DNA of 64,000 bases from positions 4,154,001 to 4,218,000 of the forward strand of contig JAUJPP010000007.1 in NCBI GenBank assembly GCA_030562195.1. The letters are read 5' to 3'. The translations under genes and the position numbers were made by a program. The DNA comes from Nipponacmea schrenckii. Taxonomy: Eukaryota > Mollusca > Gastropoda > Lottiidae. Below, piece after piece: positions 51,701-63,900 of the stretch. Each line of letters begins with the position of its first letter. The first letter of the stretch is position 1. A model generated the notes under the pieces. The model saw only the letters and a list, made by a program, of their open reading frames with translations. It made no database searches and was not told the origin of the DNA.

Positions 51701-54603
51701 AATATATATATTTTGAGTAATTTTCGAGAATATATATATTTTGAGTAAGTTTAGAGAATATATATATTTTGAGTAAGTTTAGAGAATATATATATTTTGA
51801 GTAAGTTTAGAGAATATATATATTTTGAGAAATTTTTGAGAATATATATATTTTGAGTAAATTTAGAGAATATATATATTTTGAGTAAATTTAGAGAATA
51901 TATATATTTTGAGAAATTTTTGAGAATATATATATTTTGAGTAATTTTTGAGAATATATATATTTTGAGTAATTTTGAGAATATATATATTTTGAGTAAG
52001 TTTAGAGAATATATATATTTTGAGTGATTTTTGAGAATGTATATATTATGAGTAATTTTTGAGAATATATATATTTTGAGTAATTTTAGAGAATATATAT
52101 ATTTTGAGTAAATTTAGAGAATATATATATTTTGAGTAAGTTTAGAGAATATATCTATTTTGAGTAATTTTTGAGAATATATATATTTTGAGTGATTTTC
52201 GAGAATATATATATTTTTGAGTAATTTTTGAGAATATATATATTTTGAGTAATTTTAGAGAATATATATATTTTGAGAAATTTTTGAGAATATATATATT
52301 TTGAGTAATTTTTGAGAATATATATATTTTGAGCAATATACATTTATTTTATGATTTTATGATTTTTCTTAACACATGATAAATATATAGAGGAGTTCCC
52401 TGGATTAGTTCATTTTATCTATATAGATCGTCAATCACATCAATTAACAGCACCATCATTAAATATAACCAATGATGTACAAGATGATCCTAAAGAATAT
52501 ATTAAAGAAAAGGTCAGAATTAAATATGTATTTATATGTATTGCCATATATATATTCTTTTTTCGTCTGTCATTTCACTGTCAGATGTAATGATATCAAA
52601 GGGCTTTTCAATATCACAAACATGTAATTTTGATAACAAGATATGAAAATTGGAATGTTCTAAATCAGTGCTGATAGAGTCAAGTACACATCTAGAATAA
52701 CATTGACATGAAACAAGAGCATATCATATCATTTTATCAATGATATATGTCAGGGCTGTTGATTTGGCTCTATATGCCGGACATGACCGGCAGTCATGCC
52801 AAAATGACCGTTTGCAAATAAGCTCCGCCGGACATCAAGTATAGGTCAGTGACGTTTAAAATATATAATTAAAAATTAAATTACCAAACAATCATTTTTA
52901 GTCAATGAGACTCCTAACACTACCAGTCAATTAATTTAGTGTTGAGGTGTGTTACCATGGATATAAGCACTTAAACACAGACCTCTGTTTACCAAACTGT
53001 TAGACAAACTTCTGTAGACACTAAACCTGTTTCTTTTGGATGGTACTGGTTTCTACTTGCAAGATGGATTATTCTTACAAACTGTTTAATTGTTTGTAAG
53101 AAACTTGATACAGACTTCTATCAGCTAAAATTTTGACAGTTTTGACATTTCGTGATTAATATTTTTATTATAGATATGGTCAAAGTATCAATATGCCATG
53201 TTAAGATTAAGTGAAGGGTTTGTGACATCAATGGTTCAAGATGGTGATTTTTATTTCTCCTATTTTTTATGGTTTGAAGACAATAGGGTGAGTACTGATC
53301 TTTTCTATATCTTAGCAAATTACAAACACTTGTAAATAAATATCCAGCATGTCAATCAAATTATACCTTTTGTTGCCACCTACAATTCTACGGCCAAACA
53401 TTTTTAGGGTGAAACATTTTTATAAAGAACTCCAGCATGACTTCCCTAGCATCTGTACCAAACGTTTGGAGACTACTTTGAAAAAGAATAAAAATCTGAC
53501 TAATGTTCTTGTACAAGGTAGATTAGATCCCATTTCGTTACCTCCCTGAAGTTTTTGCTTTGCATTTTTTATCATTAGTTCATCTTGTAAATCTCTCCAG
53601 AAGCAGACAATTTTTCAAAATGATGTATGCTGAAATTCATTGCATAGTCTCTACTTGTGACCTAGGCCAGTGTTTCTATAGGAGAGTATCTCTTATAACA
53701 CCCTAAACTAGCAAACACTTGCCAAAGAGATACACTCATCTAAGTGTTTGTGATATCAGTTAAGAGCTGATAGACCTCAATAAAAGCTATTTATGGCAGA
53801 AAGTGGAAAATCTGACTTTATTTTCATGAAAAGTTCAAAACTAACAATTCCTTTTGTGAATATGAATTTTGCTATCATCAACCATAATTGCACTTCCCCA
53901 TATGATGTGGGAGGAGAAAATTTACCACCAGCTGGTTATTCAATTAGCAAATATTTTGACTTTAACTGTATGTTGATATTTCAGGGTTCACCATTACAAA
54001 TATCTGAACCATTTAAAACATTACAAGATTTGCCACCACCTGGGTTATTAACTGGTCCATTTTATAAGTAAGTTTTTCATTTATAATTCTAATTAACAAT
54101 GTTAATTTCATGCAACTACTGTACATTCATTCCATTGGTTGCTGAAAGACTCCAAAAAATTATTTACTTTCTTGGTAGCTTTGGATTCTAATAGTTTTAT
54201 TCTGACACAAGATGGTGTCTTGGGATGTCTCAATCCCTTTATGCCTGGCAATGATTTGAGTTCAAGAATTTCTCATGCAAAAATGTTTGTAAGATAATAT
54301 TTTTTACATGAACTCACTTCATTGTACACTTTATAAATGGGTTGACCATTAAGAAAAGTTCAATAATGTGATGAAAATTTGAAACTTGAATTCACTTCAG
54401 TTATTTCTGAATTGATTAATTTCAGATTACTAGTCAAACAGTGCTTTCCAAACTATGTCACAGGATCAGTGCGATGTTATGAATTATTTATGATGCATAT
54501 AGGACTAGTGAAACCACAGTTTATTGCTCTACATTGTCAACAATTAGCTCGTAAATTATGGGATATGTCAGGAGAGGTCATGTCACATGTTAGTTTGTTG
54601 TAA
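42710..54603 (+). CDS. HPS1: Hermansky-Pudlak syndrome 1 protein homolog (BLOC-3 subunit)
   Basis: HPS1 and HPS4 form BLOC-3, the exchange factor for Rab32/38 in lysosome-related organelle biogenesis. Sixteen coding exons: 42710-42820, 43355-43513, 43650-43771, 44195-44297, 44816-44958, 45118-45325, 45529-45667, 45971-46062, 47571-47807, 48136-48300, 50198-50310, 50526-50717, 52383-52512, 53174-53287, 53985-54067, 54426-54603; about 762 residues (human about 700). Recognition rests on the start MKCLLV, DLLLVAINGDGSETE, the WNFLRRLLETW...FLVEAVERL stretch, LQPADILSIILL, EEFPGLVHFIYIDR, DGDFYFSYFLWFED and RCYEL...QLARKLWD, in family order, with a Ser/Thr-rich linker in the middle. The exon 6 end may be 45,325 or 45,331. 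Intron 12 is U12-type. AATAAA at 54,926-54,931. Confidence 0.93.
44575..44645 (-). mobile_element. tRNA-derived SINE fragment in HPS1 intron 4
   Basis: The minus strand reads GCTGGTTCGGATCCCGTTCG; GGTTCGGATCC is a close match to the RNA polymerase III B box. No A box is found at the right distance, so only the 3' part of the promoter region remains. Confidence 0.45.
46270..47500. repeat. Repeat-derived DNA in HPS1 intron 8
   Basis: Two diverged ~180-bp units share AGACAATATATTGAATAT, TTTGACCTA and GTCACACCTTCCGTA (about 46,360-46,460 and 46,540-46,620). Further on come several ACCGGAAGT or CTTCCGG strings (about 46,900-47,260). The tandem arrangement and motif repetition suggest an old interspersed element, but no ends could be fixed. 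An open frame at 47,123-47,422 belongs to it. Confidence 0.45.
47808..47925 (+). repeat. Intronic duplicate of the end of HPS1 exon 9 with its splice donor
   Basis: The last 39 bases of exon 9 and the donor (CACAGAG|GTAGGTT) recur at 47,870-47,908, 101 bp downstream. The copy still reads QVLPGIVLILVTE: its two differences from the exon are synonymous. A shorter partial copy lies between, near 47,820-47,848. Using the second donor would retain 101 bases and bring in a stop, so it is a decoy rather than a normal alternative. Confidence 0.7.
48301..50197 (+). other. HPS1 intron 10
   Basis: This long intron has a short coding-like patch at 48,664-48,756 (+): 30 codons with a stop, containing KDPDDFIDRFSEQYKNL, higher in GC than its surroundings and not recognised. 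It may be a fragment of an inserted retrocopy. The rest shows no feature beyond A/T-rich runs. Confidence 0.4.
50718..52382 (+). other. U12-type (minor spliceosome) intron of HPS1, apparent AT-AA ends
   Basis: The exon 12 frame reads ATG ACA TC and is followed at 50,718 by ATATCCTTT, the perfect U12 5' splice-site consensus. TTTTTCTTAAC at 52,363-52,373 matches the U12 branch-point consensus. Reading must resume at 52,383 to give S-Y-I-E-E-F-P-G-L in register with HPS1, ten bases after the branch A (52,372), making the last two intron bases AA. No GT-AG combination keeps the frame: the only GT before the in-frame TAA (50,728) ends in phase 2, and no AG lies in a compatible phase after the last upstream stop. 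An AC end at 52,372-52,373 is in phase but leaves no branch point. Confidence 0.7.
51480..52340 (+). repeat. 28-bp minisatellite inside the U12-type intron
   Basis: About thirty copies of TTTAGAGAATATATATAT plus TTTGAGTAAA, with TTTTTGAGAA and TTTCGAGAA variants, end about 40 bp before the next exon. Reverse-strand open frames here (repeating KITQNIYIL) are products of the repeat and not genes. Confidence 0.9.
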
Positions 54604-56749
54604 TAGCAGTATCTGACTTCAGTTCACCAAAGTATTTATTTCCTGGACATATCTAGTTGGACAAAGGACATAACACCTGGTCACTAAGAAGTTCTTTCAA
54701 ATATTGGAAATTGGAAAAGAACATCAATATCTGTATTTAACAATTTACATGTAGCCTCTGTGATTTACAGTGCATTAAAATTGCTTTTCTTATTAACTTC
54801 GGGAATTGAGGACTATTGAAAACTTATTCACAAACCTAAATTTCTGTTCTTACTTTTCAATGTAATTTTTTTCTTGTGAATGGATTAATAATGTGGATTT
54901 GTTTTTAATGTTATCAAAAACTGTTAATAAAGTTTTTATACTAATTGTTAATGTATTTCAAATTGTTAATGAATGAGATATTTGTATTACACAATAAACA
55001 TTTATTTTTGTAAATTTCCATTGACAGATATTTTCTTAGAACAAGTTAAGATTGATCATCTATTTTGCCATATCAGTCAGTGGCTTCATAACTCCAAGTA
55101 ATACCAAAAGATTGAATTGATAAAGATGAATTTATTAAAATATAAATGTTGATCATTATTACTATATATTATTTATGATTTAATATCCATAGATAAATAA
55201 CATAATAAACAAAGAAAGAAAATATTACATAAAAAAGCCAAATAAAGATACATATAGTAGATCATTAGAATGTAAATATATATATAAAAGTTTGCCTTGA
55301 AGTCAAGTTAAATATTTAGATTCAACCCTGGATATGTTATTTGACCACGTCTTTTGTGTGCTTTTTCAATGTCTCTTCAAATTCAATCCTTGTGGATGAA
55401 ACAAGTGCAATATGCATAGGACATTTGTAGTTTCTATACAGTTTTCAAAAGAAAAATGTTTTATAAGATAACCTGTAACAGATTTTCTTGAGCTCTTGAA
55501 TCAAAGATACACTATAAGTCTAAATTCTCTATATAGGTGAATAGACATATCCAAGGCAAATGCAGATTCAAACTTACAATCCAAGGAACCTAAGAAAGCT
55601 TTTGCAATTCACAGCACATAGTGAAATAATAACAAAATAACAAACTAAACATAATAAGTTGATAAAGTTTTAAAATGAAGTCCTGTATTTAGCATAACAA
55701 ATTAACAATATTCCTAATGACTCAATAATTCTCCAGTATCACAATCTGGCTTACCGCTTTCAGAGTAGTGTTACTGGCCACAAAACAATGTGATCTATAT
55801 ACATATAAACTTGAAACTTGTTTACCGTACCAGTGATAAAACTAATTCAATTTCTAAAAGTAAATTGTTTATCAATGAAAGGCAATATTTGGCAAAATTA
55901 TAAACTTCATACATGTACTTATCAAATCTATTTGATATGATGTAAATAACTTGAATGTCATGGTAGAATCATGAAATCCTTCATACAAAATTTTTACTAA
56001 TTATTTGATGGAAAACTGATATTCAATGAGAATTCCTGATTAAATACTGAAAACAAAGAGACATTTCCACTTTTAAAAACATAGAATTGAAAGACATATC
56101 ATACAATATGATATTAGAAAATACAAACTTTATACAGCTGATAAATTCATGCGATAATTAAGACCATGATGAAATAAACATGATTTTAAGTAAGTAAAAT
56201 TCTTAACTCTAATGTTTTATATATTAAACTCTTTCATGTTTGGTTTCAAATATCAATAATTCTTGAAGTATTAGTAGTTTAATCATATAATAATAACTTT
56301 TATCTTCGATATAGCTTAATATTTTACTTTTAATCCAGGTCTTGTCTTACTTTCAATCTAAGATATATGAAAGGATGTTAATGTAAATACGGCAACAGGG
56401 GTTAACTTTCAATGATAAGGAAGTTTTTTCTTTCAAATTAAACAAATACTTTGATATGAATACAAAACAAGGCAAAGGCAGAATTAGTTATTGAATTCTG
56501 TCATATGAAAATCCTATAGTTTATATTAGTCATTCTTTTTAAAACCTTTCAAAATATGCCCACAACTTGCAATTATTCTACTGTGACCAAAGAAGAATTG
56601 CACTTAACCTGGTAGCAGTATTTGAATCAAGGAGAAGAAATTGTCAAAATCTACAATACTGTAAATAAATCAATAATGACAAATTATATTGATAGCAAAA
56701 TGAAAATTTTTAAAGTTTGAAAAAATAATTATCACATAATATCTAGATT
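54604..56749. other. Tail-to-tail spacer between HPS1 and DBNL
   Basis: AT-rich, with no recognisable gene. It holds the 3' end of HPS1 (AATAAA 54,926) and presumably the 3' untranslated region of DBNL on the other strand. No clear repeats. Confidence 0.5.
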
Positions 56750-59700
56750 TTATTCATTTATTTCCACATAATTGGCTGGAAACATTCCATGGTGACCATC
56801 TGGTGCTGTACCTAACCACCAACCATCATCTATTTGTTCTATATTAGTAATTATCTCTCCTGGATCAAACGTAATCTCTGTTTCATCAGCTACAAAATAA
56901 CAAATATCATTTTATTGGATAGAATTCATCTAGTTTCAGTTAAAAATCCTCATCAGGACTTTTAGTTTTATAAAATGAAGGTTTGCTAAACAGTACAAGA
57001 CTTAGCGTGTATTAGAAAAGTAAGTGAACAGTAGCTGACATTTCCCAGGCAACTATCCATATGACTGGAAAATTTCTCACTTCTTGGAAAAACTGTGAGC
57101 TCTATGTTGTGTCCAAAGAAAAAATAACTTGGGTGCTCAAAATTGCAAAGGACAATCTTTGGCACAATTTGAGTTTTTTGAGGCTTGAAGTCTTTCAAAT
57201 ACTTCTGCTAAATACTTACCAGCCTGGTAATCATACAGAGCAGTAGCAGTTAATCCTGTATCAGAGGTGGTAGTTGTTGAAGGTGTTGTATCATCATATA
57301 CTTCTTCTTCTTCCTCTACAACATTTGATGTTACTTGTTGAGGTTGTGGTGGGGAAGATACTCTTGGTTCTGATGGTTCATCTACAATAAATGCATATTA
57401 TGTTTCAATTATATATCTCTAACTTCAATCTAACTAGTAATAACTCGTAAAAGACTGCGTTCTTAATTCGTGAAACACTTAGAGAGCATTGAAATACTTC
57501 AATATAGTCTAAAGACATATCTTACCATCCCAGCCTTGATCTTCTTCTTCTTCATCAGAGTCTTGTCTTTTTGGAAGTGATTCCTGTAGTAAATTTCTAG
57601 TTTTAGGAAGATCTGAGGGAGCAATATTGGCATTTGTTCGAATTGGCTGTGGTTCATCTTCTTCTAGTTCATAAACACTTTTATCAGGTTCAGGCTCATA
57701 TTGCTCTGATTCCGATTCATTTGATTCTGGTTCTGGTTCAGGTTCAGGGTTACTTCTAGGTGGTTTTGGCGGGTCACTTTTAGGAAGCTCAATTGGTTGT
57801 TTTTGTAATGGCTCATCTTGTTGAGTTTGATTATCAAGGAATGTACTTTTGAGTTTTCTAAAAATGAACCAATTAAGATAAGCCATGAAAAGATGATATG
57901 GTTCTGATTCACATATTGGGTCTAGTTTATAAATCCTTTTTCTGACTCTCATCTGGTTTATTTATAAAACAATATCTATCAGGGGCAAAGAAGGATTCAC
58001 TATTTTTACATTCTATATAGTAGATGACTAATTTAATACCTGGGTGGTGGGGGACCAGTATTACTACTTCCACCAACTTGTCGAGATTTGTCTTCAAACA
58101 TTGATCTTGTACCACTTGTTTTATCACCTACCAATGATTTAGCTTCCTGTAAAATTAAACAAATGATTTAAAAATATTTCTTGTGTCTTAAAATCTTAAA
58201 ACATGAAGATATAAACATAGTATTAATAAAAATACATGCGTAGCTGTATAAACGTTACTGAGAAAGATCACAATGTCACAGTGACATTTGATCGATTTAT
58301 TTAATCAATATGGGTTTTCTTTTATCTAGCTCCACTGGTACTACAGATTGGGATAACTACAATTGAATAACAGGTAATTGAGTTAGACTGCCAACATAAT
58401 AGTTGTAAAATATATAACTTACAAGAGCTCTTTCTTTACGTAATTTTTCAGCTCTCTGTCTTCTCTGTTCATCATCATTTAATATAGCTTTCTGTTCTTC
58501 TTCCTGTACGTATATGTAATAATAATAATTAAATGTTTTCTACTGTAAAAACATGATAAGATAACTAAATGGAGAGCAATATATAGAAATATTAATAACA
58601 TCATTAAAGTGTAATAATATAGTAAAGTATGTGATAGTGACTTCAATGTTAGACTAAGTTTTTCTAGAACTACTAGAACCAAATAGGTCCAACAGAATGG
58701 AGGTATGGACAACAAATTTTAAATCCATATTTGGCTGTGGTTTATGCATATAACATATCATCATATTCCTGATGAACATAAATAATGATAAACAACATAC
58801 TATTATAGTAAAAAACATTAATTTATGATAATTAACAAAAGAAAGTTAAGTAGAGTTTAAGAGTTAAGTAACAAAGCTATTTATACAAAGAGTTTCATGA
58901 AAGCAAAAGTGAAATTAGAGTTAATGATAACATAACATTAGCTTACATTTCATATTAACAGAAATAAATGATCATTAAATACATTTGTGACTGAATTTGA
59001 CAACTCTGCCTCATAGATAAAATATCTTTACAATATTATTTCGTTTATATTCCTTGCTATTGTTTCTGGCTTTATAAAGTCTTTTAAATATCAGACAATC
59101 ATACCGGGTAGATACATTCTAAATTCACAAACAGCATTTCAATCAATTTTGAAATGGATTAAACAGGGTAAATTCTAATTATTGAATATTTTTGTCTCTA
59201 GGCCTGTAAGGAGACCAGATGTTGATAATCATCATTCATACAAAAAAAACAGCAGAGAGAAGTTGTTATAAGATTAGAACAAGGAAAATATCATTAAAAC
59301 AACAAAGCAGCTAGGTACTAAATATAGAAATTCTAAAATAATAAAGACAGAAGCAACAGTTAAAAAGTAAGTAAATTCATCCACCAATTGTAAACTATAA
59401 TCATGCACAATTTACCCATTTTCTTTTTTCATCATCTTTATTGGCTGCATTGGCTAGTTGTTCATTACGTTTATGTTCACTGACTTTTCTCATTTTCTCA
59501 GAAATAGCTTGTTCTCTTGCTTTAGCTTCTCTAACCTTTTAATATGATTATATGGTTAGGTAATGGTTGGGTAATGGTTGGGATAAGTGCAATTAAAAAT
59601 GTAGATAATCGAACAAAAAGAACTTTAAGTTTTTTGTCATAAAATGGTGAATAACCTTTGATCAAATTGACAACAGTGTTGATACATGGATATGGAAAAA

Positions 59701-62021
59701 ATGTTGGGAGAGGATAATTTGTTTATATAATATGCCTGATAAAATGGATAATGGGCAGCTGTGCTAGGAATTGGGGAAACTATTTTGTAGAGCTCAACAA
59801 CTTTTTTTTTATCTTTTTTTTTGTGGTACTGGTATGGCATTTCAAGATAAGACTACAAACTTTGGAGGGGAAAATATTGATTCCAAAAACAACTTATTCT
59901 TTTACTTATGAAAATTAAGATGTAATTTTTAGTGTGTTTTGCAAATTTTTTGGATAAGGATGTTAAGATGAAAAGTCAAATGCATTACCTCTCTATCCTT
60001 TCTTTCATTTTCAAGTCTCTCGGCCTCAAGCTTAGCTTTCCTTTTTTCTTCTTCCACTCTTGCTGACTCATCTTTCTAGAGAAATCAAACAATAAGGCCT
60101 TGGTAAGAGACTTCAAATATCAAACTATTACAGGTTGAACATACCAAATTAAAAATATTAAATGCCTCAGGTGGTCCATTAGAAATTTTCATAAAGATCT
60201 AAATATATGTGTAATTATTGATCTAATTTATTAATAAAGTTTAACAATATTATTTGACAGAAAAACAAAGTAAGTAGTTAGGAAAATCAATTATTTTTGC
60301 ACAGCACAGTGTTTTAAATGTCTTTTAGTGTGATTTGTGTCTTAATAAAATGATGTACAATTAAGGTACAGAATTATTAGAATTATTATGTTGGAGAATT
60401 ATGATAATTTCTTTTCATAGCTTACACTATACATATACTCACCTCAGTTCCGGCCCAAAACTTATCTCTTGTCTTGTTATTAATATCTTTTTGAGCATAT
60501 GTTCTTTGGTAATTGGTTCCCTGAAATTTTTTGAATAATTTTCAAACAATTCTAAATGTATTTAATAAAGTTATGTTGAAAACCAAATATCTTTTTTTTG
60601 ATCTGTAAAAACAATTTAGATAAGAAATGTTGTATATAGTGACTCCTTCAAAAATTGAACATGTTATTGTGACACAGTTATATAATCATACGATAAGTAT
60701 TCTAACAATACATAAATTTTGTTCTGTCACTTTTCTTACTTGCATCAAATGTTGAGGTCAATTGTAAAACATAACCTCAATATCCAAACCAGCTCTCCGG
60801 GGCCAAATCAACAACAGTAAAATGTAAATAATATGTTTCAGTACAAATAATGACTTTTATAAACTATTAGTGTTAACTTACAACAGGAGTAGGTGCTTCA
60901 ACTGGCCGTGCTTTCTCTTTATGAAAACTATAATTAGAGCCAGATGATTTGGCTACTTTAGTTGTTATTAAATCAGTATCTACGTCATCATCAGTTCTAG
61001 CATTAATAGTTACATGGATAGACTGAAAATTATTACATGATTGTTTTCATTATCATATACGTTCAAATCTATCCAAGGACACCTATGTTAGTATTTCTCA
61101 ATTTGATTACTCTTATATTCATTCTTAAAGTGGAGATGTGCCAGCTTCATAGAAATGTTACTTAATTTTTTTTATTTTTGTATTAAAAATTATATGCATG
61201 TTACTTAATAATGTTTGACAATATTTAGTATTTATATTACTATCACAATAACAATCATACTAAATTTAGTAGCTAAATAACATATTATTTATATTTACCC
61301 TAAAGAATGCTTGAACATCTCGTAAATGTGTTGAATATTTTAACCTGAACTGATCTGGAGCACCTTCACCTTGCTAAAAAAATAGTAAAATTTCAATAAT
61401 AAAATTTTCATCAATGATTGAAAAGCAATTTGAAAATATTAGTAGTGGCAAATAGCTCAGTGAGGAATTTGCCATAAAGTATATGCCAACATTGAATCCT
61501 ATAAAAATATTTGAATTTAAATACAAAAATGAACAAAGGAAATACACACTTTAAGTTGAAATTGATTGTATTGAAAAATCTGAATGCTCACCCAATTAAT
61601 AAGAACATATTTATATAAGCCTGTATTAGGGTCAGTAACTCTACAATACCCATACATTATTTTACCACTATTTAAATCCTCCTTCATTTCTTCTAAACCA
61701 CCATCTAGCAAATATAAAAGCAATAACATGAAATGGGCTACTGAGACTAGTCAACTAATTGGATGCAATGGAAACTGAGCAGTAATAGTGAAAATAATCT
61801 TATAGTAAAATGTTAGATGTAGTTTACTCTTAAAGTTATAGCAAAGTTTTTACTCTATGTCTTCCAATGTATTGAAACCTACCATTATGCACTTAAATTT
61901 GAGGTTAATTACAATGACAGTTGATGTGAGGAACATCAGGGCAATTAAATAAGGCTAAACCTTACCTCCAGTTTCTACAACTTTTAATGTACATGTCTGA
62001 CCTTCATACCCAAATACAGCC
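56750..62021 (-). CDS. DBNL: Drebrin-like protein (DBNL/mAbp1), 5' end outside the window
   Basis: F-actin-binding adaptor linking actin to endocytosis. Twelve exons in order: 61966-62021, 61592-61704, 61299-61373, 60882-61022, 60443-60520, 59989-60075, 59416-59535, 58423-58503, 58040-58146, 57526-57857, 57220-57381, 56750-56889; 496 residues. The first begins inside a codon and lacks the ~28-residue N terminus, so the start lies beyond 64,000. Domains: ADF-H ([58 protein letters not shown]), a charged Glu/Lys/Arg coiled-coil region (exons 59,989-58,423), a PPPPR motif, a Pro/Glu-rich acidic linker with PEPEPEPE, and a C-terminal SH3 with ALYDYQA, DDGWWLG and [11 protein letters not shown]. 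The linker is longer than in the ~430-residue human protein. The acceptor at 59,536 (ATTAAAAG) is weak. Confidence 0.93.
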
Positions 62022-62126
62022 CTGAATAAAATTTAAAAAAATGTCTTGATCATATAAAGTTTTCGACAACATTATCTTCTAAGAATTGATTGTGATGAGT
62101 TTATTCTCACATAAGAAAAATATTTA

Positions 62127-63348
62127 CCGTATAATTCCGAATATAATGCGCAGGCATGTATAATGCGCACCCCTTCCTTGCCTCCGCGAAATCGGGGAAA
62201 ATTCATTTACCCATGTATAGTGCGCACCCCTTTTCGCGGCAAAAACACGACTTTAAGTTGGCATTTCATAGACACCAATATCGGGAAATAGTTGTCAATA
62301 CATAAGTCACCATAATAAGATTTTTTTTTATAATAAACAATGTTCCACTGCAACTTACGTTTCTACTATTTATTTTTATAATAAAATCCATTTTAATCCC
62401 GTATTTATTGCTTCTAATCTCTCGTAATGGTATTATTGAGTGTTATTTAGAAATAATGTATCATGCTATTAAATTACGGTACCGAGGATGATATTCCATT
62501 GGAATAAAAATGTGCAATTACCCGGTAAACTTAGACGTATTGAAGAAGATACCATTGACAGGAATTCGAAGGGCTAACGGTAACTGACTTGGTGTAAGAC
62601 TAATAGGCCCCATTATACTTGTAATCATAATGCGAATAATAATCATGATATTGCGTCAGTTCCTATTGTGTGAATACTTAATTATGATTGTTTCGTTTGT
62701 TTAACGTAAATAAATATCATTGTCTTTCTTAATTAAGTCTTTAATCATCGCTGAGTGACACGATTCGATTTTTATCGTCTGCTGAAATCGTCACGGAAAT
62801 GAAAAAATTGACGGAGTGAACCTTGTGTATCATATCTAATGAATAATTAGGAAAACAATGGATTATATTAAAACCCAGTTATTCTGGTAACCGTATTTAT
62901 ATTCAGGCAAGACTCGATTATGTATTGAGGCATGTCATCAAGCATGACAATCAAATTGTTCCTACTATAAAAGCCATCCAAAATGCTTGGCCCTTGAACA
63001 TTATTTTTGGTACCTCTCGTCTTCACGTAACATTTTCCATTTTAATAACAAAGTTATCAACTTGAATCATTTTAGTTTTGTTCAAATATTTAACAATAAA
63101 TATTTAATTTATAAAGTAATAATCATATTGTGCCGTTATTAAAATCATAATTCAATCTTTTCCACAAATCAATTTTTTCCTCGAATGTCGATGAAGGAAG
63201 ACAAAATGGCGGATCCTTAACATCGACTTGCGGCATTTTCGTTGGGAAAAAATACTCCAAATTTATTTAACCGTATATAGTGCGCACCCCCTCTTTGTTG
63301 GGCCAATTTTATGGCAAAAACCTGCGCATTATACACGGAAATATACGG
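62127..63348. mobile_element. 1.2-kb TA-flanked element with ~28-bp terminal inverted repeats
   Basis: The left end CCGTATAATTCCGAATATAA continues TGCGCAGG; the right end is its near complement (CCTGCGCATTATACACGGAA, then ATATACGG). Both ends are bounded by TA, as expected of Tc1/mariner- or pogo-like insertions. TGCGCACCCC recurs several times near both ends. There is no transposase frame, so it is non-autonomous. It sits in the DBNL 5' intron. Confidence 0.75.
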
Positions 63349-63426
63349 TATATGAATACCAGTCATTTAGTCGACATGTCAACTGGAAGACACAATTTTA
63401 TCAGTCAACTTGTCATAAGCTCTCAT

Positions 63427-63900
63427 TTAAAGGGATAATAGGCGTTAGAACGAACATAAATATTTAAGTTCACTCAAATTTGGACAATAACAGTATATAT
63501 CCATCAGTGGACTTACCTATACATCAAAATCCCTCTAAAATCCGATAAATCCCCAAAATAAAGTAGTTAATCATAAAACGCTTGAGCCATCCATCAAGCG
63601 ATTTTCAAATCGTGTAAATATAAAGGGAAGTAACTCTAACATGTGGGTTTTCACGCGTCCTTGACCCCTACTGTTGAATTCCACAATGATGTTTTAGCGT
63701 TGATTTACCAGACGCTTTTATTCTCAAACTGAATGGAATCGTCGCTGGCTCACTTTTTTTTAAAATTCCGAATATATTTTTATTTTGCCTTTTTAAAATT
63801 TGGTAAAGTGTGGGATGCATACTTATTTAACTACTAGTCAATATGAAACATAAATATAAGCCGTAGGACGAGTGTATTCTAACGCCTATTATCCCTTTAA
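63427..63900. mobile_element. 474-bp MITE with 24-bp perfect terminal inverted repeats
   Basis: TTAAAGGGATAATAGGCGTT plus AGAA at 63,427-63,450 is repeated exactly as its complement at 63,877-63,900. The terminal TTAA may itself be the target duplication, or a TA duplication lies within it. There is no coding frame. The interior resembles 31,485-31,630, suggesting an older copy there. Confidence 0.75.

Noticed and set aside
52142..52343. Reverse-strand open frames with repeating KITQNIYIL
   Set aside because: They are translations of the 28-bp minisatellite.
50718..52392. Ordinary GT-AG splicing for HPS1 intron 12 (donor 50,727, acceptor 52,390)
   Set aside because: The donor leaves phase 2 and the acceptor needs phase 1, so the conserved EFPGLVHFIY frame would be lost.
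53349..53549. 66-codon open frame in HPS1 intron 14
   Set aside because: No splice sites suit it and it has no similarity to HPS1; the exon 14 to 15 junction is in frame without it.
57664..57912. 82-codon reverse-strand frame
   Set aside because: It is a shifted-frame shadow of the long acidic exon of DBNL (57,526-57,857).
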